Assembly: GCA_900545505.1 (NCBI GenBank)
Contig: UQZC01000093.1
Location: 1-6,289 of the forward strand
Reading direction: 5' to 3'
DNA from: an uncultured Collinsella sp.
Lineage (GTDB): Bacteria > Actinomycetota > Coriobacteriia > Coriobacteriales > Coriobacteriaceae
Length of the DNA stretch: 6,289 bases
Both the position numbers and the translations under genes were made by a program. A model generated the notes under the pieces. That model saw only the letters and a program-made list of their open reading frames with translations, was not told the origin of the DNA and searched no databases. This document shows positions 1 to 6,043 of the stretch, piece after piece. Every line of letters starts with the position of its first letter. Position 1 is the stretch's first letter.

Positions 1-2023
1 CACCCGCCTCATCGTCTCGATCGCATTCCTTATCCCACTGTTCTACATAGGCATGGGGCACATGCTCGGCTGGCCGCTGCCCGGCATTTTCACCGACCAT
101 ACCCACAGCATGACGCTCGCCCTCACCGAGCTCGTCCTGCTCATCCCCATCGTCTATGTCAACGACGCGTACTTTATCAATGGGTTTAAATCACTCGCAC
201 ACGGCGCGCCCACCATGGACGCCCTCATCGCCGTGGGCGCCACCGCCTCCATCGCCTGGTCGCTCTACGCCATGTTCATCATGGCCGACCAATTAGCCGC
301 AGGTCAGGTCCACGAGGCAATGATGACGAGCATGGACAACCTCTATTTTGAGAGCGCCGGCACCATCCTGTCGCTCGTCACCGTGGGCAAATACCTCGAG
401 ACGCGCAGCAAGTCCAAAACCGGCGGCGCCATCGAGGCACTGATCGACCTGGCGCCCAAGACCGCGACCGTCGTGGCAGAGGACGGCAGCGAGACCACCG
501 TCGACGTTGACAACATCCTTCCCGGCCAGGTCCTGCGCGTGCGCCCCGGCGAGTCCATCCCCGTCGATGGCGTGGTGCTCGAGGGCAGCTCGGCCGTGGA
601 CGAAAGTGCGCTCACCGGCGAGTCCATCCCCGTGGAAAAGACCGCCGGTGCCACCGTCAACGCCGCCACCGTGAACCGCACCGGTTCGTTTACCTTCCGC
701 GCCACGCGGGTGGGCGCCGACACGTCGCTCGCCAAGATTATCCAGCTCGTCGAGGACGCCAACGCCACCAAGGCGCCCATCGCCCGCATGGCCGACAAGG
801 TCGCCGGCGTGTTCGTGCCCGTGGTGTTCGCGATCTCGGCCGTGACCTTTGTGGTGTGGATGGCACTGACCGGCAGCGTGAACGAGGCACTCACTTCTGC
901 CGTGGCCGTGCTGGTGATCAGCTGTCCGTGCGCGCTCGGCCTGGCCACGCCCGTCGCCATTATGGTAGGCACCGGCAAGGGCGCCGAGATGGGCATTCTG
1001 TTCAAGAGCGCCGAGGCTCTGGAGAACCTGCGCAGCGCGGGCACCGTGGTGCTCGATAAGACGGGCACGGTCACCCGCGGCAAGCCTGCCGTGACCGATA
1101 TCGTGGTGGCCACGCGCGCCGACGGCCCGCCCGCCATGAGCGAAAAGGCGCTGCTCAAGCTGGCCGCTGCGCTGGAGCGCTCAAGCGAGCACCCGCTGGC
1201 CGAGGCGATTTTGGCCGAGTGCGAGGCGCGCGGAATTGTCGCGCGCATGGTCGAGGACTTTGCCGCCGTGCCCGGTCATGGCGTGACGGCGCGCGAGGGG
1301 CAAAACACCATTGCAGCCGGCAACGTACGCCTGATGGACGAGCTGGGCGTTACCGTGCCCGCGGGTCTTGCCGAGCAATTTGCCGCCGAAGGCAAGACGC
1401 CGCTGTTCTTTGCCAAGAACGGCGAGCTCGTCGGTACCATCGCCGTGGCTGACGAGGTCAAAGAGACGAGCGCCGAGGCCATCGCCGCGCTCCGCAAGCT
1501 CGGTGTCGACGTGCGCATGCTCACCGGCGACAACCGCGTGACAGCCGAAGCAATCGCCCGCCGCGTGGGACTGAACAGCGAGCAGGTCATCGCCGACGTC
1601 CTCCCCGCCGACAAGGAGCGCCACGTGCGCGAGCTGCAGGATGCGGGCAGCAAGGTCGCCATGGTGGGCGACGGCATCAACGACTCCCCCGCCCTGGCGC
1701 GCGCCGACGTGGGCCTTGCGATCGGCACCGGCGCCGATATCGCCAAAGAAGGGGCAGATGTGGTGCTCATGCGCAGCGACCTCATGGACGTCGCCCGCGC
1801 CATCGAGCTTTCGCGCGCCACGATCCGCAACATCAAGCAGGACCTGTTCTGGGCGCTGTTCTACAACGGCATCGGCATTCCGCTCGCCGCGGGCGTGTTC
1901 TTCCCCCTCACCGGTTGGCAACTCTCGCCGATGTTTGGCGCCGCGGCCATGAGCCTGTCGAGCGTCTGCGTCGTAAGCAATGCGCTGCGCCTGAAATCCT
2001 TTAAGCCTAAAGTGGCAAAATAG
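1..2023 (+). CDS. copA: Cu(I)-exporting P1B-type ATPase CopA, 5' end outside the window
   Basis: This integral membrane pump exports Cu(I) using ATP. The frame is open to the left edge (first full codon at 2), so ATG 53 is internal. The visible part starts near the first membrane helix; any N-terminal metal-binding (HMA) domains lie upstream. Numbering from the Met at 53, the actuator loop has TGES at 188-191, and the ion-binding helix has CPC at 291-293. The phosphorylation site is DKTGT with D335, the nucleotide-domain His-Pro is H380-P381, and the hinge motif GDGIND is at 539-544. The last two helices carry Y604-N605 and M633xxS636S637. CPC with YN and MxxSS is the known signature of Cu(I)-specific P1B-1 pumps, so copper (or silver) is a firm call and zinc/cadmium is unlikely. 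The gene ends with TAG. The chaperone and copper-sensor genes that follow support the role. No frameshift or missing catalytic residue was seen. Confidence 0.96.
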   Translation, partial: TRLIVSIAFLIPLFYIGMGHMLGWPLPGIFTDHTHSMTLALTELVLLIPIVYVNDAYFINGFKSLAHGAPTMDALIAVGATASIAWSLYAMFIMADQLAAGQVHEAMMTSMDNLYFESAGTILSLVTVGKYLETRSKSKTGGAIEALIDLAPKTATVVAEDGSETTVDVDNILPGQVLRVRPGESIPVDGVVLEGSSAVDESALTGESIPVEKTAGATVNAATVNRTGSFTFRATRVGADTSLAKIIQLVEDANATKAPIARMADKVAGVFVPVVFAISAVTFVVWMALTGSVNEALTSAVAVLVISCPCALGLATPVAIMVGTGKGAEMGILFKSAEALENLRSAGTVVLDKTGTVTRGKPAVTDIVVATRADGPPAMSEKALLKLAAALERSSEHPLAEAILAECEARGIVARMVEDFAAVPGHGVTAREGQNTIAAGNVRLMDELGVTVPAGLAEQFAAEGKTPLFFAKNGELVGTIAVADEVKETSAEAIAALRKLGVDVRMLTGDNRVTAEAIARRVGLNSEQVIADVLPADKERHVRELQDAGSKVAMVGDGINDSPALARADVGLAIGTGADIAKEGADVVLMRSDLMDVARAIELSRATIRNIKQDLFWALFYNGIGIPLAAGVFFPLTGWQLSPMFGAAAMSLSSVCVVSNALRLKSFKPKVAK

Positions 2024-2170
2024 GCTCACCATTAAGTCCATTTAGAACGGGTTTTCCAGATGCCCGAGATTGACCTGAAAGAGGAGCGACGCGTACTTTG
2101 ATACGCGAGCGACGGCTTGAAGGTCAAGGTCGGGTGCCTGGGAAAGCCGACACAACAGAGAGGAATACCC
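2024..2170 (+). promoter_or_regulatory. copA-copZ spacer with nested inverted repeats; possible leader RNA or internal promoter
   Basis: This 147-nt spacer has three inverted repeats. TTGACCT (2070-2076) pairs with AGGTCAA (2121-2127). Inside it, CGCGTA (2090-2095) pairs with TACGCG (2102-2107) over a 6-nt loop. Next, GTCGG (2129-2133) pairs with CCGAC (2147-2151), six bases before the copZ ribosome binding site. GAGCGACG occurs twice (2084-2091 and 2107-2114). Alternatively, TTGACC (2070-2075) and TACTTT (2094-2099), 18 bases apart, make a passable -35/-10 pair, with the dyad over the -10 as an operator. The dyad lacks the G/C tracts of typical CsoR operators. The structures are seen; a function is inferred. 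Confidence 0.35.
2157..2164 (+). promoter_or_regulatory. Ribosome binding site deciding the copZ start
   Basis: AGAGAGGA lies six bases before ATG 2171. It favours this start over the in-frame TTG at 2117, which would add 18 residues with no counterpart in HMA-type chaperones. Confidence 0.75.
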
Positions 2171-2392
2171 ATGCGTTACACAATCAAGACTTCCGGCCTC
2201 ATGTGCGGCCACTGCGACGCCGCCGTCGAGACGGCGCTGCTCAACGTTGCCGGCGTGACCGACGCCGACGCCGACCACGAGACCCAGACCGTCCAGGTGG
2301 AGTGCGCCGACACCGTGACCGCCGAGCAGCTCGCCGACGCCGTCGAGGCCGCGGGCGAGAAGTTCCACGCCCTGTCCGTGACCGCCGCATAA
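2171..2392 (+). CDS. copZ: CopZ-like copper chaperone (single HMA domain)
   Basis: This 73-residue cytosolic protein is one heavy-metal-associated (HMA) ferredoxin-like domain. The metal loop is GLMCGHC at residues 9-15, with Cys12 and Cys15 as the Cu(I) ligands. Leu10 replaces the usual Met of GMxCxxC, a common substitution. The rest fits the fold: a first strand (RYTIKTSGL), an AAVETALLNVAGV helix, a strand around TQTVQVEC, and a second helix near TAEQLADAVEAAG. By family knowledge it passes Cu(I) to the ATPase and may load or unload the copper sensor. The start at 2171 is chosen for its ribosome binding site and the normal chaperone length. It sits 147 nt after copA and 44 nt before csoR in the same direction, so co-transcription is likely. 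Mercury-binding MerP-like proteins share the fold, but the neighbours point to copper. Confidence 0.9.
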   Translation: MRYTIKTSGLMCGHCDAAVETALLNVAGVTDADADHETQTVQVECADTVTAEQLADAVEAAGEKFHALSVTAA

Positions 2393-2436
2393 CGACCCGC
2401 GCGTACCCCTCCCCCGACCAGAAACGAGGACCCGCC

Positions 2437-2709
2437 ATGATGGCAGACCACAAATCGGTGACCCGCATGCTCAAGACGGCACGCGGCCAGATCGACGGCA
2501 TCTTGCGGATGGTCGATGAGGACCGCTATTGCGTCGATATTTCCACGCAGCTCATGGCCACGCAGGCGCTCCTCGCGCGCATTAACGCCGACGTGCTCAA
2601 GGCGCATATCGAGGGCTGCGTGACTTCGGCAATCGAATCGGGCGACGAAGACCTCAAAGCCGCCAAGCTCGCCGAGATAGAACGCGTCGTCGACAAGCTC
2701 TCCAAGTAA
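2437..2709 (+). CDS. csoR: CsoR-family copper-sensing transcriptional repressor
   Basis: This 90-residue, all-alpha DNA-binding repressor belongs to the CsoR/RcnR (DUF156) family. The start of helix 1 has the family pattern (SVTRMLKTARGQIDGILRMVDEDRYC). Candidate Cu(I) ligands are Cys32, His57 and Cys61; their 25- and 4-residue spacing matches the Cys-His-Cys set of Mycobacterium tuberculosis CsoR. RcnR has His at the last position, so nickel/cobalt sensing is less likely. In the family, apo-protein binds operator DNA and Cu(I) releases it. GAGGA (2426-2430) lies 6 nt before ATG 2437 and 9 nt before an adjacent ATG at 2440, so either start is possible. The same frame is open further upstream, but that extension overlaps copZ and is Arg-rich shadow sequence. 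The gene comes last in copA-copZ-csoR, fitting autoregulation of the operon. No clear G/C-tract CsoR operator is visible here; it may lie upstream of copA. Confidence 0.9.
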   Translation: MMADHKSVTRMLKTARGQIDGILRMVDEDRYCVDISTQLMATQALLARINADVLKAHIEGCVTSAIESGDEDLKAAKLAEIERVVDKLSK

Positions 2710-2719
2710 TTGGGGCATT

Positions 2720-2800
2720 GGGGACAGACTTCTTTGCACCGTCTTGGTGTTCCGGGGACAGGTATGTTTGCACCACCTTGATGCAGATTAACCTGTCCCC
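2720..2800. repeat. REP-like patch: two 34-bp-period units plus a 10-bp inverted repeat
   Basis: GGGGACAG at 2720-2727 recurs at 2754-2761, and TTTGCACC at 2733-2740 recurs at 2767-2774; both offsets are exactly 34 bp. The second unit starts a perfect inverted repeat, GGGGACAGGT (2754-2763) with ACCTGTCCCC (2791-2800), around a 27-nt loop. The loop can itself form a short stem, TTTGCA (2767-2772) with TGCAGA (2782-2787), using one wobble pair. No T tract follows, so it is a poor intrinsic terminator. It resembles dispersed intergenic palindromes; no transposase is nearby. Confidence 0.75.
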
Positions 2801-2816
2801 CTTGCTCTAAATCGGG

Positions 2817-2822
2817 TATAAA
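2817..2822 (+). promoter_or_regulatory. Possible -10 element for the zinc-ribbon membrane protein
   Basis: TATAAA lies 33 bases before ATG 2856. No good -35 is present: the expected position falls on the right arm of the upstream inverted repeat (about 2793-2799). It is supported only by the hexamer and its position. Confidence 0.35.
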
Positions 2823-2855
2823 GGCGTGCAGCATATCAAACGAAAGGCAATTTGC

Positions 2856-3320
2856 ATGAATGACTTTATGAAGGGTCGCAATGGCGCTGACGAGCTCACC
2901 ATCGTAATGGGTTTTGCCGGCATCATCATCGCGATGATCGGATCGATAGCCCGCATCCAGTGGCTCAGCTGGATCGCCATCGCCGTCATCGTGATTGGTG
3001 TGCTGCGCGGCCTGTCCAAAAACATCGATGCACGTCGCAAGGAGAACGAGGCCTTTGTCGCCAATGTCCCCGGCTTGGGCAAGTTTGTCACCAGCTTGGG
3101 CGGCGGGGCCGCAGCGGCCAGCACCTCACGCGCGGCCGGCACCAGTAAGGAAGACTTTGAGCGTGCCAAGCGCACGGCCAAGAAGATGTGGAAGGGTCGC
3201 AAGACCACGGCATACCTCAAGTGCCCCAACTGCGGCCAGATGCTCTCCGTCCCCAAGGGAAAGGGCAAGATCCGCGTCACCTGCCCCAAGTGCCACGCCA
3301 AGATGGAGACGCGCTCGTAG
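2856..3320 (+). CDS. Small membrane protein with C-terminal zinc ribbon, function unknown
   Basis: This 154-residue protein has two close hydrophobic segments, about 14-32 (LTIVMGFAGIIIAMIGSIA) and 36-53 (WLSWIAIAVIVIGVLRGL), forming a likely membrane hairpin. A basic linker follows (RRKENEAF), then a Gly/Ala/Ser-rich stretch (82-97), a Lys/Arg-rich region (98-118), and a zinc ribbon with Cys123, Cys126, Cys143 and Cys146 in two CPxC knuckles. The charged tail is probably cytoplasmic. The start is ATG 2856, with GAAAGG (2842-2847) 8 nt upstream; an in-frame GTG at 2826 has no better site and adds ten residues. The gene is separated from csoR by 146 nt of repeat-bearing DNA and ends at a strong terminator, so it is probably its own transcription unit. 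I do not recognise a named family; the ribbon could bind nucleic acid or protein, or only add stability. Confidence 0.8.
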   Translation: MNDFMKGRNGADELTIVMGFAGIIIAMIGSIARIQWLSWIAIAVIVIGVLRGLSKNIDARRKENEAFVANVPGLGKFVTSLGGGAAAASTSRAAGTSKEDFERAKRTAKKMWKGRKTTAYLKCPNCGQMLSVPKGKGKIRVTCPKCHAKMETRS

Positions 3321-3343
3321 CCGCCATACCGTGAGACAAAATG

Positions 3344-3380
3344 AAAGCCGAGGCCTCGCACTGAGACCTCGGCTTTTTTT
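3344..3380 (+). terminator. Intrinsic terminator between convergent genes
   Basis: A 14-bp stem (3344-3357 with 3363-3376, one C/A mismatch) encloses a 5-nt loop and runs into seven T residues (3374-3380). It terminates the + strand zinc-ribbon gene. Read on the - strand, the stem is followed by CATTTTG, so it may also weakly stop the amidohydrolase transcript arriving from the right. Confidence 0.92.
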
Positions 3381-3427
3381 GATTATGACAAAGGGGTTGC
3401 CCCTTGTCGCATCGCCATATCGCGCGC

Positions 3428-4798
3428 TTACGCCACGCCATCGCGGGCAAGCTCCTCGGCCAGCGCCTCGGACGGCATGGCCATAATCGCGTCGAGCTCG
3501 GCGTCCACCTCGGGAATGCGCTTCACCTTGAGTTTGCGCACCAGATCGCCGCGGCACATTACGTGCGTCGGCTCACGCAGTGCGCACAGGTCATCGAGCG
3601 GGTTCTTGCGCGTCACCAAGATATCGGCGGCCTTGCCGCACTCGATCGTGCCAGTCTCGCCGTCCAGCCCCAGCAGCTCGGCGTTGACTTGCGTAGCCGT
3701 ATGCAGTGCGAAGGCGTTGCTCACGCCGACATACTTGGCAAAATAGGCCACCTCACGCCACATGTCGTACTGCGTCACAAACGGGCAGCTCGAATCCGTG
3801 CCAAGGCCTACCTTAACGCCAGCTTCCAGTGCGGCACGAGCGCTCTCGATAATGCCCGAGCACACGATGTCGCCGTTCTTCTTTTGCGTATCGGTCGAAT
3901 GGGTCTTTTCCGGGTCGAGCAATACAAACGGCAGCGCCGGGCTGATGGTGCAGGTAACGCTGGGCGCGCGCCCCTCGAGCTGCGTGCCCGCGGCGCCACG
4001 GCACAGCTCCAGGATCTCGGGCGTCAGCGGAGCGCCGTGCTCAATCGTGTCAACGCCGGCCTCAAGCGCGGCCTTCACGCCCTCGGTACTCTCAACATGA
4101 GCCATAACAGGAAGGCCCATATCGTGCGCCTCCTTGCACGCCGCCGCGGCAACCTCCACGGGCATACGCAACACACCCGGCTCGCCCACCTCGGTCGCGT
4201 CGAACACGCCGCCCGTCACGAACAGCTTAATGACGTCGGCACCGCGCGCATACAGGTCACGCACCTGTTCGGCTGCCTCGGCGGGACTGTTGGCCACCTG
4301 GGCGAACAAGCCTGCACCATGGCCGCCCGGCACCGTGACGCCCGTTCCCGGCGCCACCAGGCGAGGACCTTGATACTTGCCGGCGTCGATGGCATTACGA
4401 ACGGCGATGTCGGCAAACAGTGGGTCGCCCGCGCCGCGCACCGTGGTCACGCCGCTTGCCAGCTGCTGTTGGGCGCTGCCCTTAAGAATATGGCGCACGA
4501 TGGCGCGCCCCACGGGATTATCGAGCTTCTTCATCAGCGCGCCTGCATCGCCCGCCGAAACCGGCTTGCCCGAACCGCACAGATGCACATGCATATTGAT
4601 GAGGCCTGGCATGAGATACGCACCTGCCAGGTCGATGACCTCGGCACCTGCAGGCGCCTGCGCCACAGCACTCGGCCCCATCCACGTGATGACACCGCGC
4701 TCAACGGCCACGGCCATGTCGGGCTGCGGCTCCATATGTTCCGAACCATCTAGGACGGTCGCATTGATAAACAACGTGGAACGATCGGCAGACGCCAT
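3428..4798 (-). CDS. Metal-dependent amidohydrolase, imidazolonepropionase/Xaa-Pro dipeptidase-like
   Basis: This 456-residue hydrolase belongs to the amidohydrolase superfamily (COG1228-like): a TIM-barrel metal enzyme cleaving an amide or cyclic amide bond. Visible metal-site residues are His70 and His72 (NMHVHL), Lys191 in DVIKLFVTGG (the carbamylated lysine position), His234 (MAHVES), His254 (IEHG) and Asp335 (GTDSS). A GGHG segment (158-161) is typical of this group. The N-terminal and C-terminal parts (about 1-60 and 380-425) fit the usual beta-sandwich, ending in GKAADILV. The site looks complete, so it should be active; the substrate is not readable, and a small dipeptide or cyclic amide is a guess. 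No signal peptide is seen, so it is cytosolic. ATG 4798 is chosen because GGGAGGAG lies 6 nt upstream; the frame stays open to 4987 but lacks a comparable site. It is probably not co-transcribed with the gene 242 nt upstream. Confidence 0.9.
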   Translation of the reverse strand: MASADRSTLFINATVLDGSEHMEPQPDMAVAVERGVITWMGPSAVAQAPAGAEVIDLAGAYLMPGLINMHVHLCGSGKPVSAGDAGALMKKLDNPVGRAIVRHILKGSAQQQLASGVTTVRGAGDPLFADIAVRNAIDAGKYQGPRLVAPGTGVTVPGGHGAGLFAQVANSPAEAAEQVRDLYARGADVIKLFVTGGVFDATEVGEPGVLRMPVEVAAAACKEAHDMGLPVMAHVESTEGVKAALEAGVDTIEHGAPLTPEILELCRGAAGTQLEGRAPSVTCTISPALPFVLLDPEKTHSTDTQKKNGDIVCSGIIESARAALEAGVKVGLGTDSSCPFVTQYDMWREVAYFAKYVGVSNAFALHTATQVNAELLGLDGETGTIECGKAADILVTRKNPLDDLCALREPTHVMCRGDLVRKLKVKRIPEVDAELDAIMAMPSEALAEELARDGVA

Positions 4799-4804
4799 AT
4801 CGAG

Positions 4805-4812
4805 CTCCTCCC
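4805..4812 (-). promoter_or_regulatory. Ribosome binding site deciding the amidohydrolase start
   Basis: On the - strand this reads GGGAGGAG, six bases before ATG 4798. It argues against the upstream in-frame ATG codons at 4831 and 4987, which have no such site and would add sequence unlike the family. Confidence 0.85.
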
Positions 4813-4837
4813 TCACGATTAACTTGAACATTTGTCC

Positions 4838-4843
4838 ATTATC
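4838..4843 (-). promoter_or_regulatory. Possible -10 element for the amidohydrolase
   Basis: On the - strand this is GATAAT, matching five of six bases of TATAAT, about 40 bases before the start codon. No convincing -35 is found 16-18 bases further upstream, so this is tentative. Confidence 0.3.
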
Positions 4844-4946
4844 ACCTAGTCCCGTTGGATTACTGCAGACGCATCGGTTAACGGAGGGAAGAGGGGATGT
4901 GGGGGACGGAATACGTTGCAGTCCCACCCCAGCGACAACAGGGAAA

Positions 4947-5005
4947 TGTCTCAATCTGTAACAGTTACGGGCCCAAACAGCCGCCAAACGTTACAGATTG
5001 AGACA
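4947..5005. repeat. Perfect 16-bp inverted repeat with 27-nt loop
   Basis: TGTCTCAATCTGTAAC (4947-4962) is matched exactly by GTTACAGATTGAGACA (4990-5005). The loop (4963-4989) holds another GTTAC (4964-4968) and a GGGCCC palindrome. It lies after the 3' end of the unrecognised gene, on the side where that transcript would end. Only three T residues follow the stem on the - strand, so it is not a classical terminator. A dispersed palindromic repeat, a factor-dependent end or an mRNA-protecting structure are possible. Confidence 0.8.
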
Positions 5006-5040
5006 AAGTCAGGGCAGCAGGGCGACACCAGTCACATCCC

Positions 5041-5748
5041 CTACTCCCACTCCTGCTCGTAGATGTTGAGGGACTTTACGTAGCGCCCCTGGGCGCCCAT
5101 GATGTCGCGGACCAGGCGCAAAAAGAAGCTGATGCACGAGGTGTCGAAGCCGTCCTGCAGGTCCTCCGGATGCACCGCACCCGGCCCATCGACCGCCGTG
5201 TCGCTCAGGCGCGCGATGTCATACAAGTAGAGCTGCCCCGCCGTCAGCCAGACATCGTCGACGCAGGCGAGGCGCACCGCAATCGCGCCGTCGCTCCAAT
5301 GCTCCTTTTGCACGATATGCGGGTCGTAGACATCAAAACGACGGTCGGTGCGCGTGTCCTTCAGCGCGACCATACCAGTCGCAGGATCCTTGTCCAAAAT
5401 GCCAAAGCGCGAGAAATACTGTGTGTCGCGTACCTGCTTGAGTCGCTTGAGCGAGGCAGGCGAAAGCGATGCCGGCGGCTCGTCAACATACAGCTCGAGC
5501 AGCGTCTTGCCATGGCGATAGGGGCGCTCGAAGAGCAGCCAATCGGTAAATGCCATGTTGTAGGCCATGATTTCGTTTTGCGAAGGCTCGGTGCAATAGC
5601 TGAGCCACGGGTCGACAATGATCTCGAACTGTTCGCGCGCCGGCTCCAAGAACTGGAACTTCCGCAGCATCCAAAAATGGGCCATGTCGGCAATATCGTT
5701 ACCGACGGCTTCGGACAGCTGCGCCCGGTCTAAAACGTGGTCAGTCAC
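5041..5748 (-). CDS. Unrecognised 235-residue soluble protein
   Basis: I do not recognise a named family. The protein has no signal peptide or membrane segment and looks like a cytosolic alpha/beta protein. The N-terminal third is helical and aromatic-rich (MAHFWMLRKFQFLEP). A middle segment with FTDWLLFERPYRHGKTLLEL (67-86) precedes Ser/Leu-rich helical sequence. A probable beta-rich part follows (113-178) with FGILDKDPATGMVALKDTRT and VYDPHIV turns. Three cysteines (52, 162, 205) are scattered and form no metal motif. The W-(L)-F...G-x-T segment followed by a 'tG-x-V-x-L-x-D' stretch loosely recalls the region preceding SEC-C motifs in some bacterial proteins, but no SEC-C motif is present; this is only an impression. 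The start is GTG 5748, with GAGGAGG 5 nt upstream. Codon choice is like the neighbours, with no sign of recent transfer. Both flanking spacers are long, so it is probably a single-gene transcript. Confidence 0.85.
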   Translation of the reverse strand: MTDHVLDRAQLSEAVGNDIADMAHFWMLRKFQFLEPAREQFEIIVDPWLSYCTEPSQNEIMAYNMAFTDWLLFERPYRHGKTLLELYVDEPPASLSPASLKRLKQVRDTQYFSRFGILDKDPATGMVALKDTRTDRRFDVYDPHIVQKEHWSDGAIAVRLACVDDVWLTAGQLYLYDIARLSDTAVDGPGAVHPEDLQDGFDTSCISFFLRLVRDIMGAQGRYVKSLNIYEQEWE

Positions 5749-5753
5749 AGTAT

Positions 5754-5760
5754 CCTCCTC
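5754..5760 (-). promoter_or_regulatory. Strong ribosome binding site fixing a GTG start
   Basis: On the - strand this reads GAGGAGG, five bases before GTG 5748, and supports GTG over any later ATG. An exact complement, CCTCCTC in the same transcript, lies at 5795-5789 (upstream on the - strand), so the site could be masked by a 7-bp stem with a 28-nt loop. Confidence 0.8.
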
Positions 5761-6043
5761 AAACTGATGAACCTCAATTTGAGCTTACGAGGAGGGTGGG
5801 CAGCCACTGTCAGCACGGACAAAATAGGCCTCCGGCTGCAAACCAACTGCTGACCAAACACTTGACGGGATGCTTGACCGAAAATGCGCACCGCAACAAA
5901 ACCGCAGGTAAACATAGACGGCACACCCGCCCTTATGAGCCAAGCGCCCCCGGCCACCACAGAAACAGCAGAGCACCACAGCTCAAGAAGACGCCGAATG
6001 GGCACTCGCGCGTCGACAAACGAACAAATCGGTCGCAAACCCG

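Noticed and set aside
1181..2041. A 286-codon - strand open frame opposite copA
   Set aside because: It is antisense to the best-conserved part of the ATPase, has no ribosome binding site and shows no protein-like motifs.
2060..2101. A 13-residue leader-peptide frame (ATG 2060 to TGA 2099) before copZ
   Set aside because: There is no convincing ribosome binding site, no run of metal-binding residues and no following attenuator; it is too short to support.
2098..2436. Upstream extension of csoR to give a 203-residue protein
   Set aside because: The added part overlaps copZ in another frame and is Arg-rich shadow sequence. A good ribosome binding site precedes 2437, and the family length is about 90 residues.
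2754..2800. The inverted repeat as the csoR terminator
   Set aside because: No T tract follows the stem on either strand, and the loop is 27 nt; a dispersed repeat explains it better.
2720..2800. A CRISPR array
   Set aside because: There are only two imperfect units with no conserved full-length repeat or spacer pattern, and no cas gene.
3404..4753. A 449-codon + strand open frame across the amidohydrolase
   Set aside because: It is exactly antisense to a gene with a full set of catalytic motifs. The His/Arg/Ala-rich translation is what high-GC third-position bias produces.
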